Assembly: GCA_005877965.1 (NCBI GenBank)
Contig: VBNP01000024.1
Location: 1 to 23,492, forward strand
Length of the DNA: 23,492 bases
Origin: Gammaproteobacteria bacterium
GTDB lineage: Bacteria > Pseudomonadota > Gammaproteobacteria > Steroidobacterales > Steroidobacteraceae
Direction: 5' to 3'
Part shown: positions 1 through 8,113 of the stretch, piece after piece
How positions within the stretch are numbered: the stretch's first letter is position 1
Layout: each line of letters starts with the position of its first letter
The notes under the pieces: generated by a model
Databases searched by the model: none
What the model was told of the DNA's origin: nothing
Seen by the model: only the letters and a program-made list of their open reading frames with translations
Position numbers and translations under genes: made by a program

Positions 1-943
1 CATCCACCGACGCGGCGGCGGCGAGCGGTGCGCCGGACTCGGCGAGTGCGATCTGCAGCAGCGTGGCGAGGGTGCGCTGCAGGCGATCGACTTCCCGCAA
101 CGCCGACTCGATCGATTCGTGCACTGCCGGCTCGAGCGCCGGTGAGCGCAACAGCAGCGCGTCCATGCGGGTGCGCAACCGATGCAACGGCGCGCGCAGG
201 TCGTGCGCGGTGCTGTCGAACGTGGCGCGCAGCGTGCCGGCCTGCTCCTCGAGACGATCGAGCACCCGGTTGACCGACATCGCCAGCGCGTCGAACTCGT
301 CATTGGCGCCCGCCACCGGCAGCCGCCGCCCGGTCTCACCCGCCATGATGCGCTGGCAGGTGCGGGTCACCTCGCCCACCCGCCGCGCCAGCTTGTAGCT
401 GAACCAGAAGCCCGCCAGCGCCGCCGCCAGCGTCGACAGGCCGATGCCCGATAGCGCGGCGAAACGGAATTTCTCCGCAAAACGCCGCCCCTGTGAGATA
501 TCCGTTCCCACCAGCAGCAGGTCGCCGCCGGGAAGCGTGCGCACCGCGGCGCGTACCGGGTGCACCGCGCGCCGTCCGGGCTCGATGGTGGCGATCTCGA
601 ATTCCGGCCAGCGCTCCGCGGGCATGGCGTCGAACGGCCAATGGGTGACGTTGCCGGCGATGCGCTCGAAGTTGGCGTCGGCGATCATGTAGACGGCCCC
701 GAGTCGGCCCCAGCTCTCGATGCGCAGGTTGATCTCGTCGGTGACGCCCGGCACGCCGCTGCGCGCGAACTTCTCCTCGAGGCTCTTGAGCTCGCTGTCG
801 ATGATCAGGTCCACCTCGTCGGTGATCAGGCTTTCGGTGAGCAGGTAGGCGCTGCCGAGCGTTACGCTCACCGCGAGCGTCACCAGCAGCGTGTAGCCCA
901 CCGACAGGCGGAAGGCCGTGGTATTGAACAGGTCGAGCCGCAC
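1..943 (-). CDS. Sensor histidine kinase, partial (C-terminal end lies beyond the left edge)
   Basis: Inner-membrane sensor of a two-component system, partner of the response regulator just upstream. Reading leftwards from a GTG at 943, 314 residues are present. A first membrane helix lies at about residues 13-35, a periplasmic sensor segment at about 36-158 and a second helix at about 161-183. A HAMP linker follows at about 184-236, then the dimerisation/phosphoacceptor helix with the H-box TAHDLRAPLHRL, where His247 is the expected phosphorylated residue. The ATPase domain is cut off. The GTG start lies three bases after the regulator's stop codon, so the two genes are almost certainly co-translated, and no ATG gives a better N-terminus. 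The periplasmic domain matches no named sensor I recognise, so the signal is unknown. The kinase assignment is firm; the stimulus is not. Confidence 0.88.
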   Translation of the reverse strand, partial: MRLDLFNTTAFRLSVGYTLLVTLAVSVTLGSAYLLTESLITDEVDLIIDSELKSLEEKFARSGVPGVTDEINLRIESWGRLGAVYMIADANFERIAGNVTHWPFDAMPAERWPEFEIATIEPGRRAVHPVRAAVRTLPGGDLLLVGTDISQGRRFAEKFRFAALSGIGLSTLAAALAGFWFSYKLARRVGEVTRTCQRIMAGETGRRLPVAGANDEFDALAMSVNRVLDRLEEQAGTLRATFDSTAHDLRAPLHRLRTRMDALLLRSPALEPAVHESIESALREVDRLQRTLATLLQIALAESGAPLAAAASVD

Positions 944-946
944 GGG

Positions 947-1624
947 CTAGGGGTCGGTGCGCAGCACGTAGCCCGAGCCGCGCACGGTGTGGATCAGCGG
1001 GTGGTCGGTGCCGCGATCAATCGCCTGCCGCAGGCGGCTGATGTGTACGTCGATGAGATTGCTCTGCGGGTCGAAGTGCAGATCCCATACGCCCTCGAGC
1101 AGCATGGTGCGCGTCACGACCTGTCCGGCGCGACGCATGAGAAATTCCAGCAGCTTAAGTTCCCGCGCCGTGAGCTCCACCTCGCGCCCGCCGCGCGTCA
1201 CCCGCCGCGCCAGCAGGTCGAACTCGAGGTCCTCCACCTTCAGACGCGTGCTGTGCGCTGCCGCGGCGCGCCGGCGCAGCAGCGCTTCGATACGCGCCAG
1301 CAGCTCCGCGAACGCGAACGGCTTGGTGAGATAGTCGTCGCCGCCGGCCTTGAGCCCGCGGATGCGGTCATCGACGCCGCCGAGAGCGGACAGCACCAGC
1401 ACCGGAGTGAGGATACCCTTGGCCCGCATCAGCTCGATGATCGCAAGCCCGTCGAGGTGCGGCAGCATGCGGTCGGTCACGATGAGGTCGAACTGCCCCT
1501 CGGTGGCGCGATTGAGCCCTTCGCGGCCGTCGGCGGCATGATCGACACTGTAGCCGCTCTCGCGCAGGCCCTTGACCAGAAAGCGCGCGGCCTCGCCGTC
1601 GTCCTCGATGAGCAATACGTGCAC
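947..1624 (-). CDS. OmpR/PhoB-family two-component response regulator
   Basis: DNA-binding transcription regulator of 225 residues, the usual family length. The receiver domain (residues 1-115) has the acidic pocket Glu7/Asp8/Asp9, phosphoacceptor Asp51 in the context VTDRMLP, Ser79 and Lys101 in the context YLTKPF. The C-terminal winged helix (about 127-222) includes LTARELKLLEFL and ends with the typical HTVRGSGYVL strand. The start is a GTG at 1624 chosen because it gives the normal HVLLIEDD N-terminus; no strong Shine-Dalgarno sequence precedes it. It lies 51 bases after the kinase gene and three bases before the histidine kinase. Receiver and effector look fully functional. The sequence resembles the metal/envelope-stress branch (CusR/QseB-like), but the target genes cannot be inferred. 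Confidence 0.93.
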   Translation of the reverse strand: MHVLLIEDDGEAARFLVKGLRESGYSVDHAADGREGLNRATEGQFDLIVTDRMLPHLDGLAIIELMRAKGILTPVLVLSALGGVDDRIRGLKAGGDDYLTKPFAFAELLARIEALLRRRAAAAHSTRLKVEDLEFDLLARRVTRGGREVELTARELKLLEFLMRRAGQVVTRTMLLEGVWDLHFDPQSNLIDVHISRLRQAIDRGTDHPLIHTVRGSGYVLRTDP

Positions 1625-1675
1625 GGGGCGACAGAGTAGGAGCCGGCGCCGCCGCCGCGCAAGAGTCGCCGCGGG

Positions 1676-3001
1676 TCAGGAGGCGGGGGTGCGGGCGCGT
1701 TCGGCGCTTTGCAGTCGCGCGATCAGCGCGCTCAGGAACACCTGGTTGAATCGCAGCTGGCAGGACGCCGAGACCTGCTCCAGCAGCGTCGAGCTCACCT
1801 TCAGCACCGTCACCGCCGCGGCCGCGCGGATGGTGGCGGTACGCTTGGAGCCGGGCACGTAGCTCGCCTCGCCGAAGCAGTCGCCGGTATCGAGCGCGCC
1901 GACGCGCTGGCTGTGCCGCTCCACCACGCAATTGCCGCTCACCAGGATGTAGAAGCGATCGTCCATCTCGCCTTCCTTGACGATCTCCTCGCCCGCCGCA
2001 TAGTCCTGCCAGCTGCTGGCGCGCAGCACTTCCCAGATCTCGGCGTGCGAGAACTCATGGAAGAACTTCAGGCGCCGCAATACGCCGAACTGTTCCTGGC
2101 GGTCGATGCGCGCGTTGGCTTCGCGCAGCCGCTGGTGCACGCGGGTGAGGTCGGCGGCGAAGTCCAGGCCGCTCTTGCAGCGCTTGGTCGGATCCTTCTG
2201 CAGCGCCAGCGCCACCACCGTCTCGAGCTCCTCCGGCACGTCCTTGCGCATCGTGTGGATCGGCGGTGCGGTCGCGTACACGATCTGGTGCAGCAGTTTC
2301 TGCAGATTGCCGGCGCGGAACGGGCGCGCGCCGGTGAGCAATTCGTACATCACCGCGCCGAGCGAATACAGATCGGAGCGGTTGGTGAGCTCGGCACTCT
2401 GCACCTGCTCCGGAGACATGTACGAGGGGCTGCCGGCGATGCCCTCGATGCGCGAGATGTCCGAATCCGACACCAGCGCGATGCCGAAATCGATGATGCG
2501 CACGTCGCTGTCCTGCGTGAGCATGATGTTCGAGGGTTTGACGTCGCGATGGATCACGCCGCGCGAGTGCGCGTAGTGCAGCGCCTTGGCGCACTTGAAC
2601 ATGATCTCGACGGTGTCGTCGATGCGCAGCAGGTTGTCCGGACGGCAGTACGCCGCCAGCGTGCGGGCGCCGTGCACGTGCTCGGTGACGATGTAGCAGT
2701 GGCCGTTCTCCTCGCCGGCATCGTAGATGGGCAGGATATGCGGATGCTGCAGCATGCCGACCAGGTGCGCCTCGGAGAGAAACATCTTGCGCGCAATGCG
2801 CGCGCGCTCCTCGTCGCCGCCGGTGTCCATGTTGTAGACCTTGATGGCGACGTCGCGGCCGTAGTACGCGTCATGCGACAGGTACACGATGCCGGTGCTG
2901 CCGCGGCCCACCTCCTTGACCACCACGTACTTGCCGATCTTGTCCGGCATGCGGCTTACGGGCCTCGCGAGTGGAACGGATTTTGGAACCGAAGTTGACA
3001 T
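1676..3001 (-). CDS. Ser/Thr protein kinase with C-terminal cyclic-nucleotide-binding-like domain
   Basis: Cytoplasmic Hanks-type kinase of 441 residues from the ATG at 3001. The kinase domain (about 22-290) has the glycine loop GRGSTGIVY (32-40), Lys54 in VAIK, HRDVKPSN with catalytic Asp153, DFG with Asp171 and a SPEQ activation-segment end at 196-199, so all catalytic residues are present. A helical linker follows. Residues about 313-425 form a cNMP-binding/CRP-like beta-roll with a phosphate-binding-cassette-like stretch, GDCFGEAS then KRTATIRA. No transmembrane helix or PASTA repeat is seen. In-frame starts at 3031 and 3070 are possible; none has a clear ribosome site, and 3001 is chosen because conserved sequence begins soon after it. 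It sits 51 bases upstream of the response-regulator gene on the same strand, suggesting one signalling operon. Ligand and substrates are unknown. Confidence 0.88.
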   Translation of the reverse strand: MSTSVPKSVPLARPVSRMPDKIGKYVVVKEVGRGSTGIVYLSHDAYYGRDVAIKVYNMDTGGDEERARIARKMFLSEAHLVGMLQHPHILPIYDAGEENGHCYIVTEHVHGARTLAAYCRPDNLLRIDDTVEIMFKCAKALHYAHSRGVIHRDVKPSNIMLTQDSDVRIIDFGIALVSDSDISRIEGIAGSPSYMSPEQVQSAELTNRSDLYSLGAVMYELLTGARPFRAGNLQKLLHQIVYATAPPIHTMRKDVPEELETVVALALQKDPTKRCKSGLDFAADLTRVHQRLREANARIDRQEQFGVLRRLKFFHEFSHAEIWEVLRASSWQDYAAGEEIVKEGEMDDRFYILVSGNCVVERHSQRVGALDTGDCFGEASYVPGSKRTATIRAAAAVTVLKVSSTLLEQVSASCQLRFNQVFLSALIARLQSAERARTPAS

Positions 3002-3082
3002 GGGGCACGGCGCAGGTGCGAAAAGGCGCATCAGGATACGGTCTCGCCCCGCCACGCGACTGTGATGCAAGCCTCACGCGCT

Positions 3083-3124
3083 CCCGCACGAGCCGACCGC
3101 GGCGGCGGCGGCGCAGCGTGCGGG
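3083..3124 (-). terminator. Possible hairpin downstream of thiL
   Basis: A perfect 8-base inverted repeat (CCCGCACG at 3083-3090 and CGTGCGGG at 3117-3124) surrounds a GGC-rich loop and begins 13 bases after the thiL stop codon. There is no T-run, so an intrinsic terminator is only a possibility. In such GC-rich DNA a chance repeat cannot be excluded. Confidence 0.25.
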
Positions 3125-3137
3125 GCTGAAGGGCCGC

Positions 3138-4103
3138 TCAGCGGAAATGCTGATACCCGGAATGCGAGAACTCCATCACAGTACCGTCGCGTACCACCAC
3201 CGCGCCGGGGGCGGAGCGCAGCGCGCCGATGCGGCTGTAACCGAAGCGTTGCGGCGGCAGCTCGGTGAGCAGTGCCTGCAGGTTCTCCGCATGCACGGCG
3301 AAGCACAGCTCGTAGTCGTCCCCGCCGCTGAGCGCCAGCTCGCGCGCGCGCTCCTCCCCGAGCGTGCGCAGCAGCGCCTCGGACACCGGCACGGCGCCGA
3401 AGGAGATCTCGACCCCGGCACCGCTCGCGTCCGCGAGCTTGCCGGCGTCCCCGAGCAGTCCGTCGGATACGTCGATGCAGGCGCTGGCGTGGCGGCGCAG
3501 CCGCTCCCCGAGCGCTATGCGCGGCGTCGGCAGCAGGAACCGCTCGCGCAGGTACACCAGCGCGTCGGCGGGCGCGCGCAGCCGCCCCTGCTCGAGAGCC
3601 AGCCCCGCAGCCGCATCCCCCGGTGTGCCGGAGACGAACAGCGCATCCCCGGCCCGCCCGCCGCCGCGCCGCAGCGCCTCACCCCGCGGCACCTGTCCGA
3701 GCAGCTGCACCGTCACGCACAAAGGACCGCGCGTCGTGTCTCCGCCGACCAGCGCCACCTCGTGCGCACGCGCCAGCGCGCTGAAGCCGGCCGCAAACTC
3801 CGCCAGCCAGGCTTCGTCGGCCTCCGGCAGCGTGAGCGCGAGCAGCGCCCACGCCGGGCGGGCCCCCATCGCCGCCAGGTCGCTGAGGTTCACCGCGAGC
3901 GAGCGGTGGCCGATGGACGCCGGCGGCGAGCCGGCGGGGAAATGCACGCCCGCGACCAGCGTATCGGTGGTCGCGACGAGTTCGGCGTCGGGGGCGACGG
4001 CGAGCAGCGCGGCGTCATCCCCGATGCCGGCGAGCACGTCGGGACGCTGCGCCCCGCAGGCGCGGAAGTACCGCTCGATCAGCGCAGATTCCGACAACGG
4101 CAT
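3138..4103 (-). CDS. thiL: Thiamine-monophosphate kinase
   Basis: Phosphorylates thiamine monophosphate with ATP to give thiamine pyrophosphate, the last step of the pathway, in the cytoplasm. The protein has 321 residues (E. coli enzyme about 325). Family landmarks appear in order: IGDDAAL at 27-33, TTDTLVAGVHF at 45-55, NLSDLAAMGA at 72-81, GGDTT at 120-124, DVSDGL at 211-216, SGGDDYEL at 259-266 and the C-terminal GYQHF. The acidic clusters are the Mg-ATP and substrate-phosphate ligands. The frame stays open far upstream through nusB, but only the ATG at 4103 gives the standard MPLSE-type N-terminus. It is the last gene of the glyA-to-thiL block, 14 bases after nusB. The ribosome site is weak, consistent with translational coupling to nusB. 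Confidence 0.97.
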   Translation of the reverse strand: MPLSESALIERYFRACGAQRPDVLAGIGDDAALLAVAPDAELVATTDTLVAGVHFPAGSPPASIGHRSLAVNLSDLAAMGARPAWALLALTLPEADEAWLAEFAAGFSALARAHEVALVGGDTTRGPLCVTVQLLGQVPRGEALRRGGGRAGDALFVSGTPGDAAAGLALEQGRLRAPADALVYLRERFLLPTPRIALGERLRRHASACIDVSDGLLGDAGKLADASGAGVEISFGAVPVSEALLRTLGEERARELALSGGDDYELCFAVHAENLQALLTELPPQRFGYSRIGALRSAPGAVVVRDGTVMEFSHSGYQHFR

Positions 4104-4117
4104 GTGCGCATGCCCGT

Positions 4118-4558
4118 TCAGTGCTCCGCCGGCCGCAACACGCGCGCGGCGCGATCGAGCACCGCGTTCACGAACTTGTATCCGTCGGTTGCGCCAAAGC
4201 GCTTCGCCAGCCCCACCGCCTCGTTGATGGCGACGCGGTACGGCACCTCCGGCCGGGCGCTGAGTTCGTACAGGCCGATGAGCAGGATGGCGTGCTCGAT
4301 CGGATCGAGGAACCGCGGCTCCCGGTCGGCGAGCGATGCGAGCTGCGTGTCGAGCGCCTCGCGCGCGTGCCACACGCCCTCGATCAGGGCGCGGAAATAC
4401 TCGCGGTCGGCGCGCGCCATGTCTTCGGCCTCGCCGAACTCCTGCAGCAGGTCCTGCCACGGACAGGCGTTCAGCTGCCAGCGATACAGCGCCTGCAGCG
4501 CGAGCTTGCGCGCCACCGTGCGCGTACCGCTGTACTCGCGGGCGCTCTGTGCGCTCAC
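4118..4558 (-). CDS. nusB: Transcription antitermination factor NusB
   Basis: Small all-helical RNA-binding protein of 146 residues that, with NusE (S10), binds boxA RNA and supports antitermination of rRNA operons. Recognisable family segments are ARKLALQALYRW near the N-terminus, REYFRALIEGV at about 52-62, the helix DPIEHAILLIGLYEL at about 85-99, and the conserved INEAVGLAKRFG then KFVNAVLD at about 111-135. The start is a GTG at 4558 with a good upstream ribosome site (GAGGGGTG). An in-frame extension to 4762 exists but overlaps ribH and adds non-homologous arginine-rich sequence. It lies between ribH and thiL, its usual place in proteobacteria. Confidence 0.96.
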   Translation of the reverse strand: MSAQSAREYSGTRTVARKLALQALYRWQLNACPWQDLLQEFGEAEDMARADREYFRALIEGVWHAREALDTQLASLADREPRFLDPIEHAILLIGLYELSARPEVPYRVAINEAVGLAKRFGATDGYKFVNAVLDRAARVLRPAEH

Positions 4559-4571
4559 CGGCGCGCACCCC

Positions 4572-5042
4572 TCACAGGCGCGCCATGAGGCCGGCCATCT
4601 CGAGCGCGCTCTCCATCGCCTCGCCGCCCTTGTTTCCGGCCGTGGTCGCGGCCCGTTCCAGCGCCTGCTCGAGGGAGTCCACGGTGAGCACGCCGAAGGC
4701 GATCGGCACGCCGGTCTCGAGGCTGGCGAGCTGAAGTCCCCGCGCGCATTCGCCGGCGACATAGTCGAAGTGCGGCGTGTCGCCGCGGATCACGCACCCG
4801 AGGGCCACCAGGGCATCGTAACGGCCGCTGCCGGCGAGCTTGCGTGCCACCACCGGCAGCTCGAACGCGCCCGGCACGCGCACCACCGCCAGGTCGGCGG
4901 CCGCGCCGCCGCGCTCGAGCCACGCGCCCGTGGCGCCCTTGAGCAGACTCGCCACGATGAGATCGTTGAAGCGCGCCGCGACGATCGCGATCTTGCGCCC
5001 GCGAGCACTCACTTCACACTCGATGAGCTGCGCGGCGGTCAC
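4572..5042 (-). CDS. ribH: 6,7-dimethyl-8-ribityllumazine synthase
   Basis: Condenses 3,4-dihydroxy-2-butanone 4-phosphate (from RibB) with 5-amino-6-ribitylamino-uracil to give lumazine, the penultimate riboflavin step. The protein has 156 residues. Active-site motifs are present: ARFND at 23-27, VPGAFELPV at 57-65, GCVIRGDTPHFDYV at 82-95 with catalytic His91, FGVLT at 117-121 and AGNKGGEA at 135-142. The GTG start overlaps the ribBA stop by four bases (GTGA) and is preceded by GGGGAAGAGG, indicating tight translational coupling between the enzyme supplying one substrate and the enzyme using it. The family normally assembles as 5-mers or 60-mers. Confidence 0.97.
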   Translation of the reverse strand: MTAAQLIECEVSARGRKIAIVAARFNDLIVASLLKGATGAWLERGGAAADLAVVRVPGAFELPVVARKLAGSGRYDALVALGCVIRGDTPHFDYVAGECARGLQLASLETGVPIAFGVLTVDSLEQALERAATTAGNKGGEAMESALEMAGLMARL

Positions 5043-6208
5043 CCCTCTTCCCCGACATAACCCTCGACCTCCAGGCCAAAGGCGGAGAGGCCGTGCATCT
5101 GTTTGGGTGCCGACAGCACCCGCATGCGCTTCACGCCGAGGTCCTTGAGAATCTGCGCCCCGACGCCGAAGGTGCGCAGCACCACGCCCTCGGCCGCGGC
5201 CGCCTCCGGCGCCGGCACCGCCGGGGCGGCGGCGAAGGTGCGCAGCGAATCGGCGAGCTCGCGCGCGGACTCCAGCTGGCGCAGGAGGATGATGACGCCG
5301 TTACCCGCCTCGACGATGCGCTGCATGGCCGCCCGCAGCGTCCACGCCCGGGTCGCGCCCTGGACGCCGCACAGGTCGCGCAGGGTGTCGGCCAGGTGCA
5401 CGCGCACCAGCGGAGTCTCCGGGCCGTCGAGCCGGCCGCGGGCGAGCGCCACGTGCACCTCGAGGCTCGCGCGGTCCTGGTAGGCGTACAGGCGGAACTC
5501 GCCGAGCTCGGTCTGCACGCTCTGCTCGCTGATGCGCTCCACCGAGCGCTCGGTGCGCAGGCGGTGGCGGATGAGATCGGCGATGGTGCCGATCTTGAGC
5601 TGGTGCCGCCGCGCGAATTCCTCGAGCTGCGGCCGGCGCGCCATGCTGCCGTCCTCGTTCATCACCTCGCACAGCACGCCCACCGGCTTCAGTCCCGCCA
5701 GGCGGCACAGATCGAGCGCCGCCTCGGTGTGCCCGGCGCGCACCAGCACCCCGCCGCGGCGCGAGCGCAGCGGGAAGATGTGCCCCGGACGGGCAAAATC
5801 GGCAGCCAAGGACGCCTCATCCGCGAGCGCGCGGATGGTCGCCGCACGGTCGGCCGACGACACGCCGGTGGTGGTTCCGGCGCGCACATCCACCGACACG
5901 GTGAACGCGGTGCGCTGCTGTTCGTCGTTCACCGGCACCATCTGCGGCAGCTCGAGACGTGCCAGGCGCTGCTCTTCCATCGGCACACAGATGATGCCGC
6001 TGGTGTGGCGGATCATGAAGGCGACCGCCTCGGGCGTCGCGCGCTCGGCGGCCATGATGAGATCGCCCTCGTTCTCGCGATCCTCGTCGTCCATGACGAC
6101 GACCATCCGTCCGGCGCGCAGCTCGGCGAGAATCTCTGCCACGGAATTGAGCGCCGGCGCCTGGGGTGCGGCTGCGCCCTTACCGGTCAGCGACAGGACT
6201 TTGGACAT
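5039..6208 (-). CDS. ribBA: 3,4-dihydroxy-2-butanone-4-phosphate synthase fused to a degenerate RibA-like domain
   Basis: The N-terminal RibB domain (about residues 20-220) converts ribulose 5-phosphate to 3,4-dihydroxy-2-butanone 4-phosphate. Its active-site motifs are intact: DDEDRENEGD at 40-49, HTSGIICVP at 68-76, RPGHIFPL at 140-147 and HTEAALDL at 160-167. Residues about 225-389 are homologous in layout to GTP cyclohydrolase II, but the zinc-binding triad (CxxxxxxxxxxCxC) is absent: the region after VRVH reads LADTLRDLCG, with a single Cys280. The RQEGRGIGL stretch is also replaced. This half is therefore probably not catalytic, as in the RibB-X type proteins of other proteobacteria, and a separate ribA should exist elsewhere. 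It is followed by ribH with a 4-base overlap and preceded by a 108-base spacer after ribE. Confidence 0.95.
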   Translation of the reverse strand: MSKVLSLTGKGAAAPQAPALNSVAEILAELRAGRMVVVMDDEDRENEGDLIMAAERATPEAVAFMIRHTSGIICVPMEEQRLARLELPQMVPVNDEQQRTAFTVSVDVRAGTTTGVSSADRAATIRALADEASLAADFARPGHIFPLRSRRGGVLVRAGHTEAALDLCRLAGLKPVGVLCEVMNEDGSMARRPQLEEFARRHQLKIGTIADLIRHRLRTERSVERISEQSVQTELGEFRLYAYQDRASLEVHVALARGRLDGPETPLVRVHLADTLRDLCGVQGATRAWTLRAAMQRIVEAGNGVIILLRQLESARELADSLRTFAAAPAVPAPEAAAAEGVVLRTFGVGAQILKDLGVKRMRVLSAPKQMHGLSAFGLEVEGYVGEEG

Positions 6209-6237
6209 GGTGCGCGGTCGGGTGGTACGGCAGGTCA

Positions 6238-6243
6238 GTATAC
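6238..6243 (-). promoter_or_regulatory. Possible -10 element upstream of ribBA
   Basis: On the minus strand the 108-base ribE-ribBA spacer contains TATACT (five of six matches to the sigma-70 -10 consensus), 29 bases before the ribBA start. No convincing -35 hexamer lies 16-18 bases further upstream. This is the only AT-rich hexamer in the spacer. It may be an internal promoter for ribBA-ribH-nusB-thiL, but the call is weak. Confidence 0.3.
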
Positions 6244-6316
6244 CCGAGCCCCCGCCGCCCCCGCGCGCACCAACTCATGGCCCGCCAGGGCGCGGTCGCG
6301 CGCGGCAACAACGACA

Positions 6317-6916
6317 TCAGGTCGCCGGCAGTGCCAGCAGCCGCGCCAGATAGCGCGCCACCTGGTCGACCTCGAGGTTCACGCGCGCCCCGACCGCCAG
6401 AGCGCCGAGCGTGGTAACCGCCTGAGTGTGCGGAATGATGTTGACCGCAAAGCTGCCCGGCGGCACCGCGTTGACGGTCAGGCTCACCCCATCCACGGCG
6501 ATGGAGCCCTTGGGCGCGACGAAGCGCCCGAGCGCAGCAGGCACAGCGATGCTGAGGCGCAGGGAACGCGCATCGGCTTCGCGGGAGAGCACCTCACCGA
6601 CACCGTCGATGTGACCCGACACCAGGTGTCCGCCGAGCGCATCCCCGGCCCGCAGCGCCGGCTCGAGATTCACCGCCGCACCGGGCTGCAGTTCACCGAG
6701 GGTGGTGAGCGCGAGCGTCTCGCGCGATACGTCGGCGGCGAAGCCGCGCGCCTGCACCGCAATCGCGGTCAGACAGCAACCCTGCACGCAGATACTGTCG
6801 CCGACGCGCACCCGCGACAGCTCGAGGTGCTGGGCCGCGATCACCAGGCGCACATCCCCGCCACGCGCTTCCCGCGCCTGTACCGTGCCGATGTCCTGGA
6901 CGATTCCGGTGAACAC
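6317..6916 (-). CDS. ribE: Riboflavin synthase, alpha chain
   Basis: Dismutates two lumazine molecules into riboflavin and the pyrimidine that RibH reuses. The protein has 199 residues with two lumazine-binding barrels. The first (1-95) opens with FTGIVQDIG and contains GCCLT; the second (about 98-185) contains SGHIDGVG, DGVSLTVN and NIIPHT. The start is placed at a GTG at 6916, where the canonical (M/V)FTGIV N-terminus begins and a GGAG ribosome site sits five bases upstream. An in-frame GTG at 6946 would overlap ribD and adds a non-conserved leader. It follows ribD by 22 bases. The symbol ribE follows common usage outside the enterics, where the same gene is called ribC. Confidence 0.96.
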   Translation of the reverse strand: MFTGIVQDIGTVQAREARGGDVRLVIAAQHLELSRVRVGDSICVQGCCLTAIAVQARGFAADVSRETLALTTLGELQPGAAVNLEPALRAGDALGGHLVSGHIDGVGEVLSREADARSLRLSIAVPAALGRFVAPKGSIAVDGVSLTVNAVPPGSFAVNIIPHTQAVTTLGALAVGARVNLEVDQVARYLARLLALPAT

Positions 6917-6938
6917 AGCAGCTCCCGCGGCCGAAGCT

Positions 6939-8078
6939 TCAGCCACTCACCGCGAGCGCGGGCTCGACGCGGGGTCGCAGCCGCAGCCGCAGGTCATCAC
7001 CCAGCTGCCGGGTGCCGGTGAGCGTAAAGGCGTGCGCCTCGTTGAGGGCACGCAGCTCCGGCAGCTCGAAGAGCGGTCGCGCCTTGTCGCCGAGCAGCTT
7101 CGGGGCCACGTACAGCAGCAGCTCGTCCACCAGCGACTGTCGCACCAGCTCGCCCGCCAGCGTGGCTCCCGCTTCGACCAGCACCTCGTTGCATTCCAGC
7201 TCACCGAGTCTGTCGAGCACCGTGCCGAGCGCCAGCCGCTCGTCAACCACCGGCACGGACTCGATGCGCGCTCCCCGGGCGCTGAGGGACGCGCCCGCGC
7301 TCGCATCGTCCAGGGCCGACATCGCCGTCAGGATCAACACCTCCCCGCCCGCGGTGAACAACCGCGCGCCCGGCGGGGTGCGAAGGTGGCGGTCGAGCAC
7401 CACGCGCAGCGGCTGGCGTGGGCCGTAGCCGGATGAGGCGGCGGGCAGACGCACATCAAGCTGCGGATCATCGGCGAGCACGGTACCGATCCCGGTCAGG
7501 AGGGCGGAGCTGCGCGCGCGCCAGCGCTGCACGTCGGCCCGCGCCGCATCGCCCGTGATCCAGCGGCTCGCGCCGCCGGCGAGCGCGCTGCGGCCGTCCA
7601 GGCTCATGGCAAGCTTGAGGCGCACCCACGGGCGGCCCTGCTGCATGCGTTTGACGAATCCGCAGTTGAGCTCCAGCGCTTCCCGCTCCAGCAGCCCCGC
7701 TTCGACCGTGATACCGGCAGCGCGCAGCGCTTCGGCACCGCGCCCGTTCACCTGCGGGTTAGGATCAGTGGCCGCGTACACGACGCGCGCGACGCCCGCT
7801 TGTGTGAGCGCCTCGACGCACGGCGGTGTGCGGCCGTGGTGACAGCACGGCTCGAACGTGACGTAGACCGTCGCGCCCGCCGCTTGCTGCCCGGCGGCCT
7901 GCAGCGCCACGACTTCCGCGTGTGCTTCACCGGCGCGCGCATGCCAGCCTTCAGCGACCGTCTGCGTGCCCTGTGCGATCACGCAACCCACGCGCGGGTT
8001 CGGGTCGGTGCTCGCGAGCCCGCGCGCGGCCAGGCTGAGCGCGCGCTGCATCGCCAGGCGGTCGTAGTCAGAGAACAT
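6939..8078 (-). CDS. ribD: Bifunctional riboflavin deaminase/reductase
   Basis: Catalyses two consecutive early steps: deamination of the 2,5-diamino pyrimidine and NADPH-dependent reduction of its ribosyl side chain. The protein has 379 residues. The N-terminal cytidine-deaminase fold (about 5-145) has the zinc motif HAE at 53-55 with Glu55 as proton shuttle, and PCCHHGRTPPC at 77-87 giving Cys78 and Cys87. The C-terminal reductase domain (about 146-370) shows RPWVRLKLAMSLDGR, SRWITGDAAR, GIGTVLADDPQLDVR and the VEAGATLAGEL glycine motif. Both activities look intact. An upstream GGATGAG supports the ATG at 8078. It lies 35 bases downstream of nrdR, a conserved adjacency in proteobacteria. 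Confidence 0.97.
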   Translation of the reverse strand: MFSDYDRLAMQRALSLAARGLASTDPNPRVGCVIAQGTQTVAEGWHARAGEAHAEVVALQAAGQQAAGATVYVTFEPCCHHGRTPPCVEALTQAGVARVVYAATDPNPQVNGRGAEALRAAGITVEAGLLEREALELNCGFVKRMQQGRPWVRLKLAMSLDGRSALAGGASRWITGDAARADVQRWRARSSALLTGIGTVLADDPQLDVRLPAASSGYGPRQPLRVVLDRHLRTPPGARLFTAGGEVLILTAMSALDDASAGASLSARGARIESVPVVDERLALGTVLDRLGELECNEVLVEAGATLAGELVRQSLVDELLLYVAPKLLGDKARPLFELPELRALNEAHAFTLTGTRQLGDDLRLRLRPRVEPALAVSG

Positions 8079-8113
8079 GGTCGCGAGAGCTCATCCGCTT
8101 GATCAGGCGCCGG

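Noticed and set aside
4104..4568. N-terminal extension of the ThiL frame through nusB to 4568
   Set aside because: The extra sequence overlaps nusB in another frame, is arginine-rich and absent from ThiL proteins; the ATG at 4103 gives the normal length and N-terminus.
6209..6316. FMN riboswitch upstream of ribBA
   Set aside because: The spacer is only 108 bases and lacks the conserved AGGGCGGGGUG and CCCCACCGGCGGU blocks. None was seen upstream of ribD or glyA either.
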